Made by a program: the position numbers and the translations under genes
Notes under the pieces: model-generated
Seen by the model: the letters and a program-made list of their open reading frames with translations, nothing else
What the model was told of the DNA's origin: nothing
Database searches by the model: none
In this document: positions 1 to 12,563 of the stretch, piece after piece
How positions within the stretch are numbered: position 1 is the first letter of the stretch
Layout: the number at the start of each line of letters is the position of its first letter
From: Paralvinella palmiformis
Lineage: Eukaryota > Annelida > Polychaeta > Terebellida > Alvinellidae
Assembly: GCA_025642065.1 (NCBI GenBank)
Contig: JAODUP010000555.1
Span: forward strand, 5,001 to 69,000
Direction of reading: 5' to 3'
Length of the DNA: 64,000 nt

Positions 1-575
1 ATGTATGAACATCAGTATGCCGAGCTGGCTACTACCATCTTAAGAACATCCACTGTTTAAAAGTATTCTTGACACAAGAATCACTTGTAACTGTAGTCCA
101 TGCCTTTGTTACATCTCGTATAGACTATTGTAACTCCCTGTTATATGGCATATCTGATTATAACATTAATCGCCTTCAGCGAATTCAGAATAGTGCAGCT
201 CGCATTGTAACAAATACTAAAAAATATGATCATATCACCCCAATTCTTCAAAAACTACATTGGCTACCTGTTAGACAGCGTATCCATTTCAAGATTTTGT
301 TAATAACTTATAAATCTATTAATGATATGGTGCCAGAATACCTGTGTTAACTGGTGTCCATTAGAAAGTCATCCCAAAAGCTCAGGTCATCCAGTCAGAT
401 ACTATTACAGGTGCCAGTGTCTCGGCTCAAGTCATATGGTGGTTGTGCGTTTAGTGTTGCAGTCACCACTCTGTGGAATAAGTTGCCGGCAAATATTAGA
501 AATGTGTTGTCTCTTGGAAATTTTAAGTCTCTTCTAAAAACACATTTATTTAAGGTCGCTTTCACAGATAAATAA
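1..575 (+). pseudogene. CR1/L2-type LINE, 3' end of the reverse-transcriptase ORF (dead)
   Basis: One frame (codons starting at 9, 12 and so on) reads through residues typical of the C-terminal end of Jockey/CR1/L2-group ORF2 proteins: AGYYHLKNI, then VHAFVTSRIDYCNSLLYG, then LQRIQNSAARIV, then LHWLPVRQRIHFKIL, then LWNKLPANIR and FKSLLKTHLFKVAF. In-frame stops at 6-8 (TGA) and 348-350 (TAA) break it, so it is non-autonomous. The rest of the element lies left of the window or was lost by 5' truncation, which is usual for LINEs. The group assignment comes from motif order as known for these families; the exact clade is not resolved. Confidence 0.88.
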
Positions 576-679
576 TTATTATCTTTTAAATCTCTTATTA
601 GGTTTTTACAGACATATTACATATTTATACAGTACCTTTGAATGGCTCCTGCTACAGTAAGGGCGCTTTAATAAATATA

Positions 680-712
<33 letters not shown>
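576..712 (+). repeat. LINE 3' UTR ending in an (ATT)n tail
   Basis: This follows directly after the ORF remnant. It holds the phrase CAGTACCTTTGAATGGCTCC, then GGGCGCTTTAATAAATATAC, then about 11 ATT units. A second copy of the same tail lies at 44580-44690. A short terminal repeat of this kind is normal for L2-like LINEs and their SINE partners, so this ATT microsatellite is best read as the LINE tail. Confidence 0.75.
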
Positions 713-785
713 CAACTTGGGTGTTAAGAAACTGATAATAGGAAATGATAATATTGCAACTAATAAATATTATTATAGTTTGTGG

Positions 786-788
<3 letters not shown>

Positions 789-867
<79 letters not shown>
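789..867. repeat. compound (CT)n(TA)n microsatellite
   Basis: About 16 CT units run straight into about 23 TA units. The flanking DNA (713-788 and 868-1210) shows no gene. Confidence 0.95.
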
Positions 868-871
<4 letters not shown>

Positions 872-1216
872 GAATCCAGTACTTCACAAGGGAATATATT
901 ATCATTGTTACTTAGGAATAACTCTCATGATATAATTTCAGAGAGAGTCACTTGTTAAAAGACAATTAAATTAGTTCAATGCAATATACTTAACCATCGC
1001 GGTAGTGAGTGGACTCCAGAGATTTGGTGTTCGTTGGCCAAAACATCCGCAGGCTAAAAGACTTCGGTGGCGAACGTACCACAACCGGAAACATCACGTC
1101 AACACCTCCACTGTGAAGAGTTCTAAATATGTCCGCGTCCTTTAACAATATATCTAAAAACAATGTGTATATGGCATTCAACTTAACAAATACGAATAGG
1201 TGCAGTATTAGATAAC

Positions 1217-1270
1217 TACACACACACACACACACACGCACATGCACACGCACACGCACACGCACACGCA

Positions 1271-1305
<35 letters not shown>

Positions 1306-1398
1306 CTGTATACATTTATATTTTTTCTATATTACTATTATCATAGACTTATTAAAAAAAATACGTGCTTGTATGTTAATTGTCCGACCAGTATAATA

Positions 1399-1441
<43 letters not shown>
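1217..1441. repeat. (CA/CG)n, (TA)n and (ATT)n microsatellites
   Basis: CA with interspersed CG runs over 1217-1280, TA over 1281-1306, and a 14-unit ATT run over about 1399-1441. No coding signal is seen. Confidence 0.9.
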
Positions 1442-1499
1442 TCTAATAAACGTGGGTATAAGCTAATCAGTGCTCATTAATTAATTTTAATATTCATAT

Positions 1500-2450
1500 T
1501 CTATTATTTTCCAGCCCGCGTGTGTGTGTGTTTACGCCACCTGTTAATATCTTACCCGTAAGTGAGCTATCACAAACGCGGTAAATGCTCATCAAATACG
1601 CCCAGCAGGTCTCCATTAAAGCGCCACCGATACAAACCATGCCCACACCATTCACAGCATACACCGCGACCCACCCCCACTTCCCCTCAACCCACCCCCA
1701 GATCGACATTAATAGCGGGCCGCAAATTGAAAGCCGGCGATTTCTTGACGAAATTGAGCCATTCACCGAAACGTGTTCGGTTTCAGATCGAGACAAAAGC
1801 AGGCGATTGAAGCGAAAAAGCGCCACATAGTTCCTCCCCATTTAAGCCCAGCTCAATATAATGGTCCGCTTATACGACGAGGGAGTGCTCGACGCCCCGG
1901 GGCAGCGAGCGATATTACAGGAAACACATCGGCGGCACCCATGCCCTTTGTGCAGCAAAGAGATGATGCGGCCACGGGGTTGGGGATTCGGCGGACCCCC
2001 CTCCCCTCCCCGCGGATAACAACGAGGGCGGCGCCGATGTTTTGCCAATTATCCGACGGGAGTTCTACGCCCGAAAGAGGAATGCATCCCTCTTAAATTA
2101 GAGACTCATCATAGAGACACGCCCACGAATTAACCCGGCGCTAACTTGATCAATGCGCAATGATTTCACGCCGGTATTCTCGACGTTGCCGAGGCATTCG
2201 ATTCAATTTCGGGCGGTATTTTGATGGCGAGCGGTGGCCATTTTGTGGCGATTGCGGTATTTCGCCGCCGAATCGTTTTGGTAATTAGAACGACCGGCGG
2301 TTAGCCCGTAATGAGCATTGTGCCCGGATGAAGGGGCAAGGAGTTAATTTATGTCCGACCGAGTCGGCCTGTCGCATTGTTGGCGTGTAATGGATCAAAT
2401 TGGCTGGAAAATGCCATCGGTATAATGGTGTTAAGTCTGGATAGACTGAT
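1500..2450. other. GC-rich, low-repeat islet, possible cis-regulatory block
   Basis: About 950 bp of mixed, CpG-containing sequence stands out from the AT-rich repeats around it. It contains GGTAATTAGAAC and GCCCGTAATGAGC (TAAT cores) near 2280-2315. The ORFs here are short, overlap in several frames and match no family I know. Reading it as conserved non-coding DNA is inference from composition only. Confidence 0.4.
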
Positions 2451-2487
2451 AACAGACCGTGTCAAATGCTTGTTGACTTCTTGAATC

Positions 2488-2700
2488 AGTGTGTGTGTGT
2501 GTGTGTTTATGTTACATATAATAAAGGCGTGGGCTCAGGTTTTCGTGATGTTTATAATTCTTACAGAATTATGATCAAACGACTACTACCTAAATAGAAA
2601 ACAAATTTTATATATTAGTACATATATAACGCAGCTATAACAGGAAATAAAGCATATATATCAGTACATATAATATCTATTATGATAATAATTCTAATAC
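2488..2700. repeat. (GT)n followed by dispersed repeat E, copy 1
   Basis: A short GT run (2488-2506) precedes a segment with GGCTCAGGTTTTCGTGATG, CTACCTAAATAGAAAA, TATTAGTACATAT and a TATTATGATAATAAT end. Related segments occur at about 9723-9960 and 28730-28905. It has no coding capacity, and the class (MITE or SINE remnant) is unknown. Confidence 0.6.
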
Positions 2701-2872
2701 CTCCGACAATAACAGAAATAATAGTATTTTCACTCAGCCCAAAATAGCACTGTGTGCGCGTGTGTGTATGCGCCTATTTTTCTTTTACTGCTAACATGAT
2801 AAAACAATAAATAGCTTAATTGTGTTTTATGAAGAGACTAATATTTGGATATAGACGGGAAACGGTACGAGT

Positions 2873-2996
2873 GATTGATTGATTGATTGGTTGATTGGTT
2901 GAGTGAGTGAGTGAGTGAGTGAGTGAGTCAGTCAGTCAGTCAGTCAGTCAGTCAGTCAGTCAGTCAGTCAGTCAGTCAGTCAGTCAGTCAGTCAGT
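2873..2996. repeat. tetranucleotide array (GATT)n(GAGT)n(CAGT)n
   Basis: Three related 4-bp units follow one another: about 4 GATT-like, 6 GAGT, then about 17 CAGT. Each step differs by one base, as expected from unit drift. Sequence 3000-3400 to its right shows nothing recognisable. Confidence 0.93.
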
Positions 2997-3402
2997 CTAT
3001 ATATTTACATTTAGCTGTCTGTATCTATATTATACTACTAGAGTCGGTATCAGGTCGTCCGGGAGAGGGGCGTGAGGGGAGGATGTTATTTGTAGGTCGA
3101 CGATACATATAGACTCGGACGACATCTGTGGATAATTGTCACTTAAGACAGGTATCTTTAAAGTCGGTCTAGGGCCATCTGTGGGTGATTGACAGGTTCC
3201 CATACTTCGTTCATTTCGCTGGAGAGAATCTCTTCTCCGGTCACTTGAAAGAAAAAAAAAGGATAAATAGTGGAAATAGACAGGAACAGGTAAGTTAGGA
3301 GTCAAACAGATGGACTTGACGTGGTCAAGGCAATCTTAACCACAACACAGCTGGAGCCGAACTCATGGTGAATGTCGACTTGCTCGCCACACTATGAACT
3401 CA

Positions 3403-3640
<238 letters not shown>

Positions 3641-3699
3641 AGTAATTCATCCAGTCATTCAGTTATGGGGTAAATAACAGAGAGTCATTTTAACAACGA

Positions 3700-4130
3700 C
3701 AACAAAACCACTCGAGATCTTTATAATTTACCCGAGGGTTCACTTCATTCGAATTCAATAATTTCTCCCCCATTTCTCTCCCCGTCTTCGCATTAAATCT
3801 TCTCCACCAGCTCACGCCTCCGACCCATCGCCATTTCGGTCGATCACGCGCGCCCGTCTAGAGGGGTCGTCACGGGGTCACGGCGGTTCACTTCCGCCGT
3901 CTAGCTGCCGGTAGTGCCCCCTGCTGGGCGCCGGTGATGACGACAGCGGGCCGTCGCTGTTTGGGAGAGCCATAAATCTGCTCGGTTTGTATTCCGTGTG
4001 CAGAATGTCGGCTCTGGGAGGCTAGAGCATAGATAACCGGACCCGGGCGACACGGCGGGGCTCTGCCCCTGTCCCCGCGGCTTATGATCGGTCCACAAAC
4101 CACCTCGCTACCCGCATCAGTAACCTGGCA
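3700..4130. other. GC-richer islet, no gene recognised
   Basis: A CpG-containing unique-looking block with CTCCCCCATTTCTCTC and CCCTGCTGGGCGCC. The minus-strand open frame across it runs into the neighbouring 24-bp repeats and has no recognisable domain. Confidence 0.35.
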
Positions 4131-4175
4131 ACAATTGGTAACAAGGTACGGCTTGTATGACTTATCATTAGCACA

Positions 4176-4343
4176 GCGGGATGTGTGGCTGAGGATACTG
4201 CGGGATACGTGGTTAATTGAGGATAGTGGGGGATACGTGGTTGAGGATACTGTGGGATACGCGGTTGAGGATACTGTGGGATACGTGGTTGAGGATACAG
4301 TGGGATACGTGGTTGAGAATAGTGTGGGATACGAGGCTGGCAG
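4176..4343. repeat. 24-bp minisatellite, about 7 copies
   Basis: The unit has the form GGGATACGTGGTTGAGGATA plus CTGT. Edges are degenerate (GGGATGTGTGGCTGAG on the left, GGGATACGAGGCTGG on the right). Because 24 is a multiple of 3, several frames stay open across it, which explains the proline/tyrosine-rich ORFs here. Confidence 0.9.
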
Positions 4344-4439
4344 CTCGATGGGGACACTCCCTGTAAGCTGGAATACACGGGATTGGGGATTATTACGGAT
4401 CCCATCAACTGAGGATATCAAATAACAGCGGGCCAACTG

Positions 4440-4720
4440 CTAAATGGGGATTTTCGAGATTTTATATAGGCATAATTTGATTGAGGACAGAAGCTCTCCG
4501 AGGACATATTAGAAAATGCATTTACCATCTGGCTGATTGCGGTCAACTTCGAACACACCACAATACAGGCTGACTGAGGACATTTTAGAATATTCGATTA
4601 CGAGCTGAGTGATGCTGACTTCGCTTGCATGGCTAGAAGCTGATTGAGAACAATGTCGTAATCGGCTTAGAATATGCAACTTGGGGCTGACTGAGGACAT
4701 TATATAATGCAGGAACCATA
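4440..4720. repeat. degenerate spaced repeat (GGCTGACTGAGGACATT-like)
   Basis: Variants of GCTGACTGAGGACATTTTAG occur near 4480, 4568, 4639 and 4686, about 50-90 bp apart with diverged spacers. It looks like the relic of an older tandem array next to the 24-bp minisatellite, with which it shares the word TTGAGGA. Confidence 0.5.
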
Positions 4721-4729
4721 ATGATACAT

Positions 4730-5210
4730 CGGATATACATAAGTTAGGTGAACACTAGATGGCGACTTGTCTCAAAGGTTCTACGTATGGGAATGTACGT
4801 TTAGGTGTGATTGTCACAGACGTGCATCGAATGCCACTCACGTGTTCCTCTGTGCACGCACAATGATTATGAGGACATCTTTCGGCAACCAATTCACATG
4901 GGCCGCTCATCCCATTACAATCGGCACCTCACCCCCCCCGTCTCCCTCCCGTGAAGAAACCTCTCCCGTCACTGGCTCCACCTGCCGGACGATGTCTTAC
5001 GGCAACACCGAGCACAGCTCCTAGCATCCATTTCGTCACGTGATCTACTTCATCACCGGATGTCTTACTCGATATCAGCGAATTCAAGATGGCGGCCTCC
5101 CGCTGAGAGACAACCTCCCCTAGAAGGCCACTTCGAAGGACCTCGTCCGATGTAAATACAACCATCCCTCCCCCGCTCAATCAGTTTGTTCGTCACAGCC
5201 CACCATCTCT
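4730..5210. other. unique sequence with a YY1-type motif
   Basis: No gene is supported. CAAGATGGCGGC at about 5088-5099 matches the long YY1 consensus (established for metazoan promoters and enhancers). The context is moderately GC-rich. Function is inference. Confidence 0.3.
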
Positions 5211-5212
5211 CA

Positions 5213-5254
<42 letters not shown>

Positions 5255-5321
5255 CTCAGGCACTACAGATGCATGCACACACGCACGCACACACGAACAT
5301 ACGCATGCGCACAAAGGAACA

Positions 5322-5404
<83 letters not shown>

Positions 5405-5426
5405 CACACACACACACACACACACA
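5213..5426. repeat. (TA)n, (CA)n, (TA)n, (CA)n compound microsatellites
   Basis: TA 5213-5252; CA with CG 5272-5366; TA 5367-5402; CA 5403-5426. Much of it is alternating purine-pyrimidine. ORFs of I/Y and V/C repeats on both strands are artefacts. Confidence 0.93.
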
Positions 5427-6150
5427 ATAACCCATACAGGAATAACCGAAGAACGATTTTTTTCAATAGCAGTAAGGGTGAGGGGGGGGCTCTGGCCTAT
5501 CACCTATGGGATATCGGATATCATCTCATAAACCGAACCTTTGAAGTGTGTACACTCGATCTATAAGCCACTCGTATAACATTACAAACACACGAACGGG
5601 CAAACAAAAACACAAACGCCCATAAAAAACACACACACATAATACGAACACAAACGCCGCCTGTCGCGGGCGAGCCTCCAATCGAGTCTCGGCTCGCTCG
5701 CTCGCTGGCGCTCACCAGGGGGCAGTCGTTGTACTCGCAGCATATGGCCTCTGTTATATCGCGTTACCTGGCCAGATAGCCGCATGTAATTAACTCTCAC
5801 CTTTTGGTTTGGCAGACCGCGCTCCGGGGAGGGGGGGGGGTTATTGTTGTTGTTGGGGGAGGGTGATATAAGGGGGGCGGTACGGGAGAATTTGGCCCAT
5901 AAAATAGACATATCGGCCAATGATAGCAGCTCAGGATGAGCTGTTTGATGTCTGTGATGGCCGTACCAAGTGGAGACTTGACGCTCGCAGCGCCAACTGG
6001 CGTGAAAACAAACGCCGAATACAATGGGCAGGGCACATAAATATTATTGGAGACGTGAATGTTTGGCCGAAACATCGCCAAGTGAAAATAAACTATATTT
6101 TATTGCTGGGTTCGTTTTTAAAAGATGTTTTATTTCGATGAGGTGATGAT
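5427..6150. other. intergenic, nothing recognised
   Basis: Mixed sequence with a G-run/GTT stretch at 5826-5855. I see no splice-linked coding exons, RNA gene or transposon terminus. Confidence 0.4.
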
Positions 6151-6229
6151 GAGATATGATGATTATTACTATTATAATCATCATCATCATCGTAGTCGTC
6201 ACCATCACCATCATCATCATCATCATTAC

Positions 6230-6281
<52 letters not shown>

Positions 6282-6290
6282 GTCTCTTTT
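6150..6290. repeat. (ATC)n and (ATT)n trinucleotide arrays
   Basis: A TGATGATGA/ATCATC stretch flows into about 17 TTA/ATT units, which gives the His/Tyr-run open frame seen on the plus strand. Confidence 0.92.
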
Positions 6291-6517
6291 CTCCCATAAC
6301 GGTAGAATTTTTTTTAAATATCTCTTGCCCTAATAGCATTTACAGAAGACCTCCACCAAGGTTAGGAAGCCTGCATCTGAGTGAATCAGGGAGTGAGTCA
6401 GTAATCGGGTTTCCAACTGATGAAAACATCTTCCATGGTGATCTGCAAAGTTTTGGCACAGGCGGACGACTCATTGGGGAGAGGTTATTTTTAATTCAGA
6501 ATCCCACGAGTTCGCGG

Positions 6518-6520
<3 letters not shown>

Positions 6521-6582
<62 letters not shown>

Positions 6583-6624
6583 GTGTGTGTGTGTGTGTGT
6601 GTGTGTGTATGCATGCGCGTATGC

Positions 6625-6680
<56 letters not shown>
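6521..6680. repeat. (TA)n(GT)n(TA)n alternating tract
   Basis: TA 6521-6580, GT 6583-6608, an impure ATGCATGCGCGTATGCG, then TA 6626-6680. Almost the whole 160 bp alternates purine and pyrimidine, a sequence class known to favour Z-DNA or cruciforms. Confidence 0.93.
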
Positions 6681-6685
<5 letters not shown>

Positions 6686-6799
6686 CCTATAATGGTAACC
6701 TATAAGGGTATTTTCGATGACGAAGAGAGTGAACCATGCCTGAAAGATGTGCTATGTTTTTTTTAAACAAATAAACATCAACACAGCATACATCCGGAG

Positions 6800-7830
6800 A
6801 GAGAGAGAGAGAGAGATGTATCCCGCCATGCGGATAGGGACAGACAGGGACGGGCAGACGGTAATTAAAATTACTCCGAGTGTCAGATGCCTACAACCGT
6901 CTGGTGCGGAGGTGTTTGTTTGTGGCGCGAGGACGCCTTTTGTCACCCGAATAATCGCGGCAACTTGTAACGAGAAACCGAATCTAAACCGACATTTGTG
7001 TTGAGAAGAATGGCTTTTGTTGGCCGGCCAGCAGGTGTGTTGTCTATTCGAGAAGATCGGGCTTTATGGCGAAAAATAAATAGATATTTCACACCGGGAG
7101 TAATGGCGGCTTGGCCGTGCAGGAGTCTGCCGTATACGTATAGCTCGGTTGCCGTGGCGAGCCGGTGAAGCGCCGAGCGCTGTCTGAGTCATAAAACGCG
7201 TTTTGAGGCACGCTGAGGTGGACTCCGAGGCTCGCACCGAGACTTTTAAGGCATCGGTCCCTGGGCAATGCCCTGGTGGGCCGAGATGCAGCGGAAACAA
7301 TCGGTTACAGGGCTTGACACGGCGCCCGCCAATTTGCGCAGCGTGATCTCGCAACCGGCATCCGCCGAGTCGTCCTCGGCATTCCGTAGTTTATGGAACG
7401 CTGCCGGCTGAGCAGACCGGGTGAACCGCCAGTGGCGAATAAACATCTTTCGCTGTCTAATTTTCGAGTGATACATCATTCTTCAGTTGACAAGGGGATG
7501 CCTTTTTACATCTCCGGCTGGGCAGATATTAACAAGGTATAGTCGGCTCGTCGTGTCAGCGAAAAAGCATCACTTCACAGACACTCGACACGTGGTAATT
7601 GCGTCAATAAATTGCACCGAGTTTATTTCGTGTCTTGTCCTCTCTCGCGCGGACAACGATCGGGACAAATTAGGAGAATGGACAACGCTAATTACTGCTC
7701 GATACACTTGTCTATCGATAATACATGGAATTTGGCATCTCACCCCCACCCTCCTCCAGAAATCATGTTATTTCTTCGTCTTGGGTTCAAATCGATGTGG
7801 ACGCCATTTTGAACTGACTAAATAAAAAAT
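6800..7830. other. GC-rich, low-repeat islet
   Basis: About 1 kb of CpG-containing sequence with TAATTAAAATTAC (6861-6873) and AATTACTGCTCGATA. Overlapping short ORFs on both strands show no domain. GACGCCATTTTGAACT at the right edge (about 7800) contains a CCATTTTG/YY1-like core. Candidate regulatory block by composition only. Confidence 0.4.
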
Positions 7831-7839
7831 AAAAATGGT

Positions 7840-7920
7840 ATTATATTATTATTATTATCATTATTATTATCATCGTTTTCATCAACATCATTAATGTTGT
7901 TGTTGTTGTTGTTGTTGCGG
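7840..7920. repeat. (ATT)n and (GTT)n trinucleotide arrays
   Basis: ATT and ATC units (7842-7890) then GTT units (7896-7918). Confidence 0.85.
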
Positions 7921-8079
7921 TTAGTAATAGTGTGTCCCTGTCTAACCGAAATTTTACCAATTGATTTGTAACGATTGTTTTTCAATAAAAAAATCTATAA
8001 TTTCGCAGTTAAAGTTAGATGCTTAATGTAATGTTGGATGCACCATTGTGTATGTATAAAAGTGTGTGTGTCCATAACA

Positions 8080-8182
8080 GAGTCTTGAACATATGAATTA
8101 TTTATTGTCAAGCGCCTTAGAGTAACCTTCTTACACATTATATATAGGGCGCTATATAAATTTCGATATTATTATTATTATG
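8080..8182 (+). repeat. L2-like LINE/SINE tail
   Basis: AAGCGCCTTAGAGTAACC, then TAGGGCGCTATATAAATTTC and an ATT run. The gene-end phrase GGCGCTATATAAAT plus ATT repeats is the classic L2-type 3' end and resembles the tails at 576-712, 44580-44690 and 48605-48675. No 5' part is identifiable. Confidence 0.6.
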
Positions 8183-8232
8183 AACTGATTTTACTAAACA
8201 ACTCTATCTGTACTAATGTACAGTGCTCATGT

Positions 8233-8299
<67 letters not shown>

Positions 8300-8392
8300 C
8301 TAACACTAGGGATAAGCGTACACTATTATATACACAAATAATTATATCATTACATCTCCCTTATTGATAAACTTACATGAAGAATAATTAGT

Positions 8393-8434
<42 letters not shown>

Positions 8435-8435
8435 C

Positions 8436-8511
<76 letters not shown>

Positions 8512-8512
8512 G

Positions 8513-8571
<59 letters not shown>
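8233..8571. repeat. (TA)n, then (TCTA)n/(TCTG)n, then (TA)n
   Basis: TA 8233-8293; about 23 TCTA and 6 TCTG units over 8392-8511; TA 8515-8570. The intervening 8294-8391 holds no gene. Confidence 0.93.
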
Positions 8572-8572
<1 letters not shown>

Positions 8573-9240
8573 CACTCCATCTGATCATTTGTTGATGAAT
8601 TTTGTATCGTAGTTTGACTGTGAGATTGTCCAACCCCTGTACTAGGTGGGTCACTGAGCTCGCTTCTTATATAGGCCCTATAGAATTTTGTAATTATTAT
8701 TATATATACTTATATTCACTCACTCACTCAGTTCCATTCCATCTAACCACCCAACTACCCAAAGATCCACCCTCGATAAACACCATATATTTTTTGTTCT
8801 ATGTTCAGCCGGATATGGCCACAAGCATGCGCGCGCAGACGCACGCGGGCAAACGAATACATATCCACCTATCCACATCAGAGGGAGAGAGAGAGAGAGA
8901 GAGAGTCGCTGAGAATGATACCAGCTCGTGGTCCGGGTGTTTGGGTGTTTGGGTGGTGCATGGGTGAAGCCTGATATATACTACGCTGCGCTTGGATCAC
9001 ATAAAACAAAAGTGAGACCTGTCGCCATGATGGGCTGGGGGTCACATTAACATCACTCCGGGGGTCAAATTTATCGTCCTCACCGGCGACCTCCAGTCAG
9101 CGTCATGTGTCTTGTGGGCACATGAAGCTTTGGACAAGAGACAAGAATGTCAAAATGACAGCTAAATAGACATGATGTAGGATGTCATATCTGTAAGCTT
9201 GGCGAACCATCCAAAAACTATATATACGTACACATGCACG
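8572..9240. other. intergenic, nothing recognised
   Basis: Unique-looking sequence with a short ACTC run (8717-8728) and a GA run (8884-8906). No coding signal. Confidence 0.4.
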
Positions 9241-9252
9241 CGCGCGCGCGGC

Positions 9253-9275
9253 ACACACACACACACACACACACA

Positions 9276-9328
<53 letters not shown>
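9253..9328. repeat. (CA)n(TA)n microsatellite
   Basis: CA 9253-9279 then TA 9280-9328, preceded by CG-rich GCACGCGCGCGCG. Confidence 0.95.
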
Positions 9329-9333
<5 letters not shown>

Positions 9334-9721
9334 CATTGTTCAATTGAGCTGACATCATATATACATTTGGAGACCAGATGTTTCATCTTTAGATGTGTCT
9401 ATCATTTAATCAAACACACATGTTTGTGGCTTTTCCATGTTTCAACGCTGAGGTGACATAATGGAGAAACATTTTGTTACCTTTTGTAACCGCCAAGAAT
9501 AAATGACATAAAAAGTAATACATATGACTTTATTGGGGGAGGGGAGGGGTGGTCGTTGGTCGGTTCAATTCAGCCAAAATTTCAGAAAGAGCACCCAATC
9601 TCTCCCCCCGAAACCCAAGTACGCTTGTCTTCCCAGTGACAACTCTCGGGGTAACACGTCCCCGTCGAATATTGTATCATCAGCTGAAATGACTGCTTTT
9701 TTGTATATATGTTGCAGAAGG

Positions 9722-9722
<1 letters not shown>

Positions 9723-9757
<35 letters not shown>

Positions 9758-9930
9758 TTTTACATTTATTTTACATATTATGTAGGTTTTCGTGATATTT
9801 ATAAATATTACTGAATTTTTGCCAAAAAATCGCAACCTAAATAGAAAATATAAGATACGTATTAGTACAGGCTCGGTGCTGATGGTAAGGACACTTCATT
9901 AAATCTAAATTAATATTAATAATAAATATA

Positions 9931-9981
<51 letters not shown>

Positions 9982-9985
9982 CCGT
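9723..9985. repeat. (GT)n plus dispersed repeat E, copy 2, and an (AAT)n(ATT)n palindrome
   Basis: GT 9723-9754 is followed by GTAGGTTTTCGTGATATTTA, CAACCTAAATAGAAAATA and TATTAGTACAGG, matching the segment at 2515-2700. About 9 AAT units then 6 ATT units (9937-9980) form a self-complementary hairpin. Confidence 0.6.
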
Positions 9986-9989
9986 CATA

Positions 9990-10320
9990 ATCATCTAAAT
10001 TCTAACTATTATTTCTATACATCAAGGTACGCCAAAACAATCAGCGAGAAAAACGAAAATTATCCTTTTCAAGGATTATCAAAATTCGAAAATGACCTGA
10101 AAGGTATTGGAAGTATTTTGATACTAATGCTATGAGGTAAAGGACACAGGATAATAAGTGAGTTAGAAAGCGAGTGAGTGACTTTCTTCAAACAAAGAAA
10201 ACCCCAAAATAGTTCACTAACATATCTCTTGTACCTGAACAATACAGCTTTTTTCACTTATTTGTATTTTATTTGTATGGAAGATTTTTTAGTAAAAGTT
10301 GTCTAGATCTGCCCGAAATA
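9990..10320. other. intergenic, nothing recognised
   Basis: AT-rich sequence with no supported gene, RNA or element. Confidence 0.4.
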
Positions 10321-10783
10321 TTGGAATAAAAAAGCGACCCGACGAGAGTTTCTCGACGAAATCCGCAACACCAGCGTTTTCCCAGCATTACGGCCTTCCT
10401 AACGGCATATATTATGATAATGAGTGACAACGTGACGAGCTCATTAATATTTATGAGGCCGCCAGCCGGTGTTTGACCATTGGCGTTGCTCGCCCGCTGG
10501 TCGGACGAGGAATGTCGTTAATTAGTCGGCGAGTATCGTCTGCCCGTCCACACCTATATATGGCCGGCGCGCATAGGTGTAGCATTTTATTGCCCGAGAA
10601 GCGCGTACAGGCTGGAATTCTCGCCATTAAACACCACCCATTGGTCCATAACCCCTCGGAGTCGGCCAGTATGGCGGCCAGCACTCGCGAGCCGCCACAT
10701 TGCCGCAAATGGGTTCGTTCGCCATGGCGCGCCTAATAGCGACCGACGCGACATCTGCTGGTCAGCTGGGCGTTGGTCGGAAT
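10321..10783. other. GC-rich islet with TAAT/ATTA cores
   Basis: It contains GTCGTTAATTAGTCGGCG (10514-10531) and CGAGCTCATTAATATTTATG (about 10436-10455), set in CpG-rich DNA. ORFs on both strands overlap and have no domain. Candidate enhancer by composition and homeodomain-like cores, which is inference. Confidence 0.4.
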
Positions 10784-11055
10784 GTCTCACTCACTCACTC
10801 ACTCACTCACTCACTCACTCACTCACTCACTCACTCACTCACTCCTCACTCACTCACTCACTCACTCCTCTCACTCACTCACTCACTCACTCACTCACTC
10901 ACTCACTCACTCACTCTAATCACTCACTCACTCACTCTAAATCACTCACTCACTCACTCCCTGGTGGGTGGGTGGGCGTATGGGTGGGTAGGTGGGTGTG
11001 AGGGAGGGTGAATGGGTGGGTACGTGGGTGAGTGAGTGAGTGAGTGAGTGAGTGA
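10784..11055. repeat. (CACT)n array facing a (GTGG)n/(GTGA)n array
   Basis: About 40 CACT/ACTC units with a few CTC and TAAT interruptions (10784-10958), then GGTGGGTG variants, then a GTGA run (11029-11054). The right GTGA run is the reverse complement of the left units, so the two can pair as a hairpin. Confidence 0.92.
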
Positions 11056-11204
11056 GAGCCAAGATGCTATAACGTCATGGATATGATTAAAAACAATATA
11101 ATACACAGCCCATCAAACAGGTTCCATATTTGTCAGAAATGTTTTAGAGCAATAGTAAATTACACCTACACACATGCGCTAGAGGTGTGAGAGCGAAATC
11201 GAGT

Positions 11205-11208
<4 letters not shown>

Positions 11209-11271
<63 letters not shown>
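11209..11271. repeat. (GA)n microsatellite
   Basis: About 31 uninterrupted GA units: a polypurine tract. Confidence 0.95.
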
Positions 11272-11780
<509 letters not shown>

Positions 11781-12383
11781 TAAATAATCAACCAACCAGT
11801 CAATTAATCGATCATTCAATCAATCAATCAATCAAACAAAGAAACAAATAGATAAACAAACAAGTTATCAAGTAATCAATCAATTGATCGATCCAGGAGC
11901 TTGATAACCACACACACACACACGCACATGGCCCCTCACAGTACAAACACAAACATTATTTACATATTATTTTAATTACCATATTACACACGACTATTAC
12001 ACCAACTAATTATAATAGCCTCAAATTTATTACTATATTTACATTAAATGACAAAGGCGTAAAAATTTTACAACGTCGACCCGTCATTCATATCGTACAC
12101 CATCGGTAAATATAATCTTCTCCTGTATAATGCATGCTATACCTATCGTGGAGATATATGAGATAAAAAAGATGATCATTTCGTCCTAATTGTGAGATAA
12201 ATACTGTCATTTACAGGATGATGAACGTACAGGGTCACGTGCCACCTCTAATCACCTGCACTTAAAATACAAATAAATCAAGTGTCATCTCGAATTTGTG
12301 TGATAACTTTATTGAATTCATTCTACGATTTACCTGGAATTTTTATCCTCGACGCGATTACGGCAATATGTACGGAAATTATG

Positions 12384-12387
<4 letters not shown>
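11781..12387. other. intergenic, weak CAAT-rich tetranucleotide
   Basis: Degenerate CAAT/ATCA repeats (11785-11890), then AT-rich sequence without a recognisable gene. Confidence 0.4.
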
Positions 12388-12443
<56 letters not shown>

Positions 12444-12511
12444 GTGTGTATGTGTGTGTGCCGTCGTGTGTGTGATGTGTGTGTATGTGTGTATGGATGA
12501 AATATATAGAC

Positions 12512-12563
<52 letters not shown>

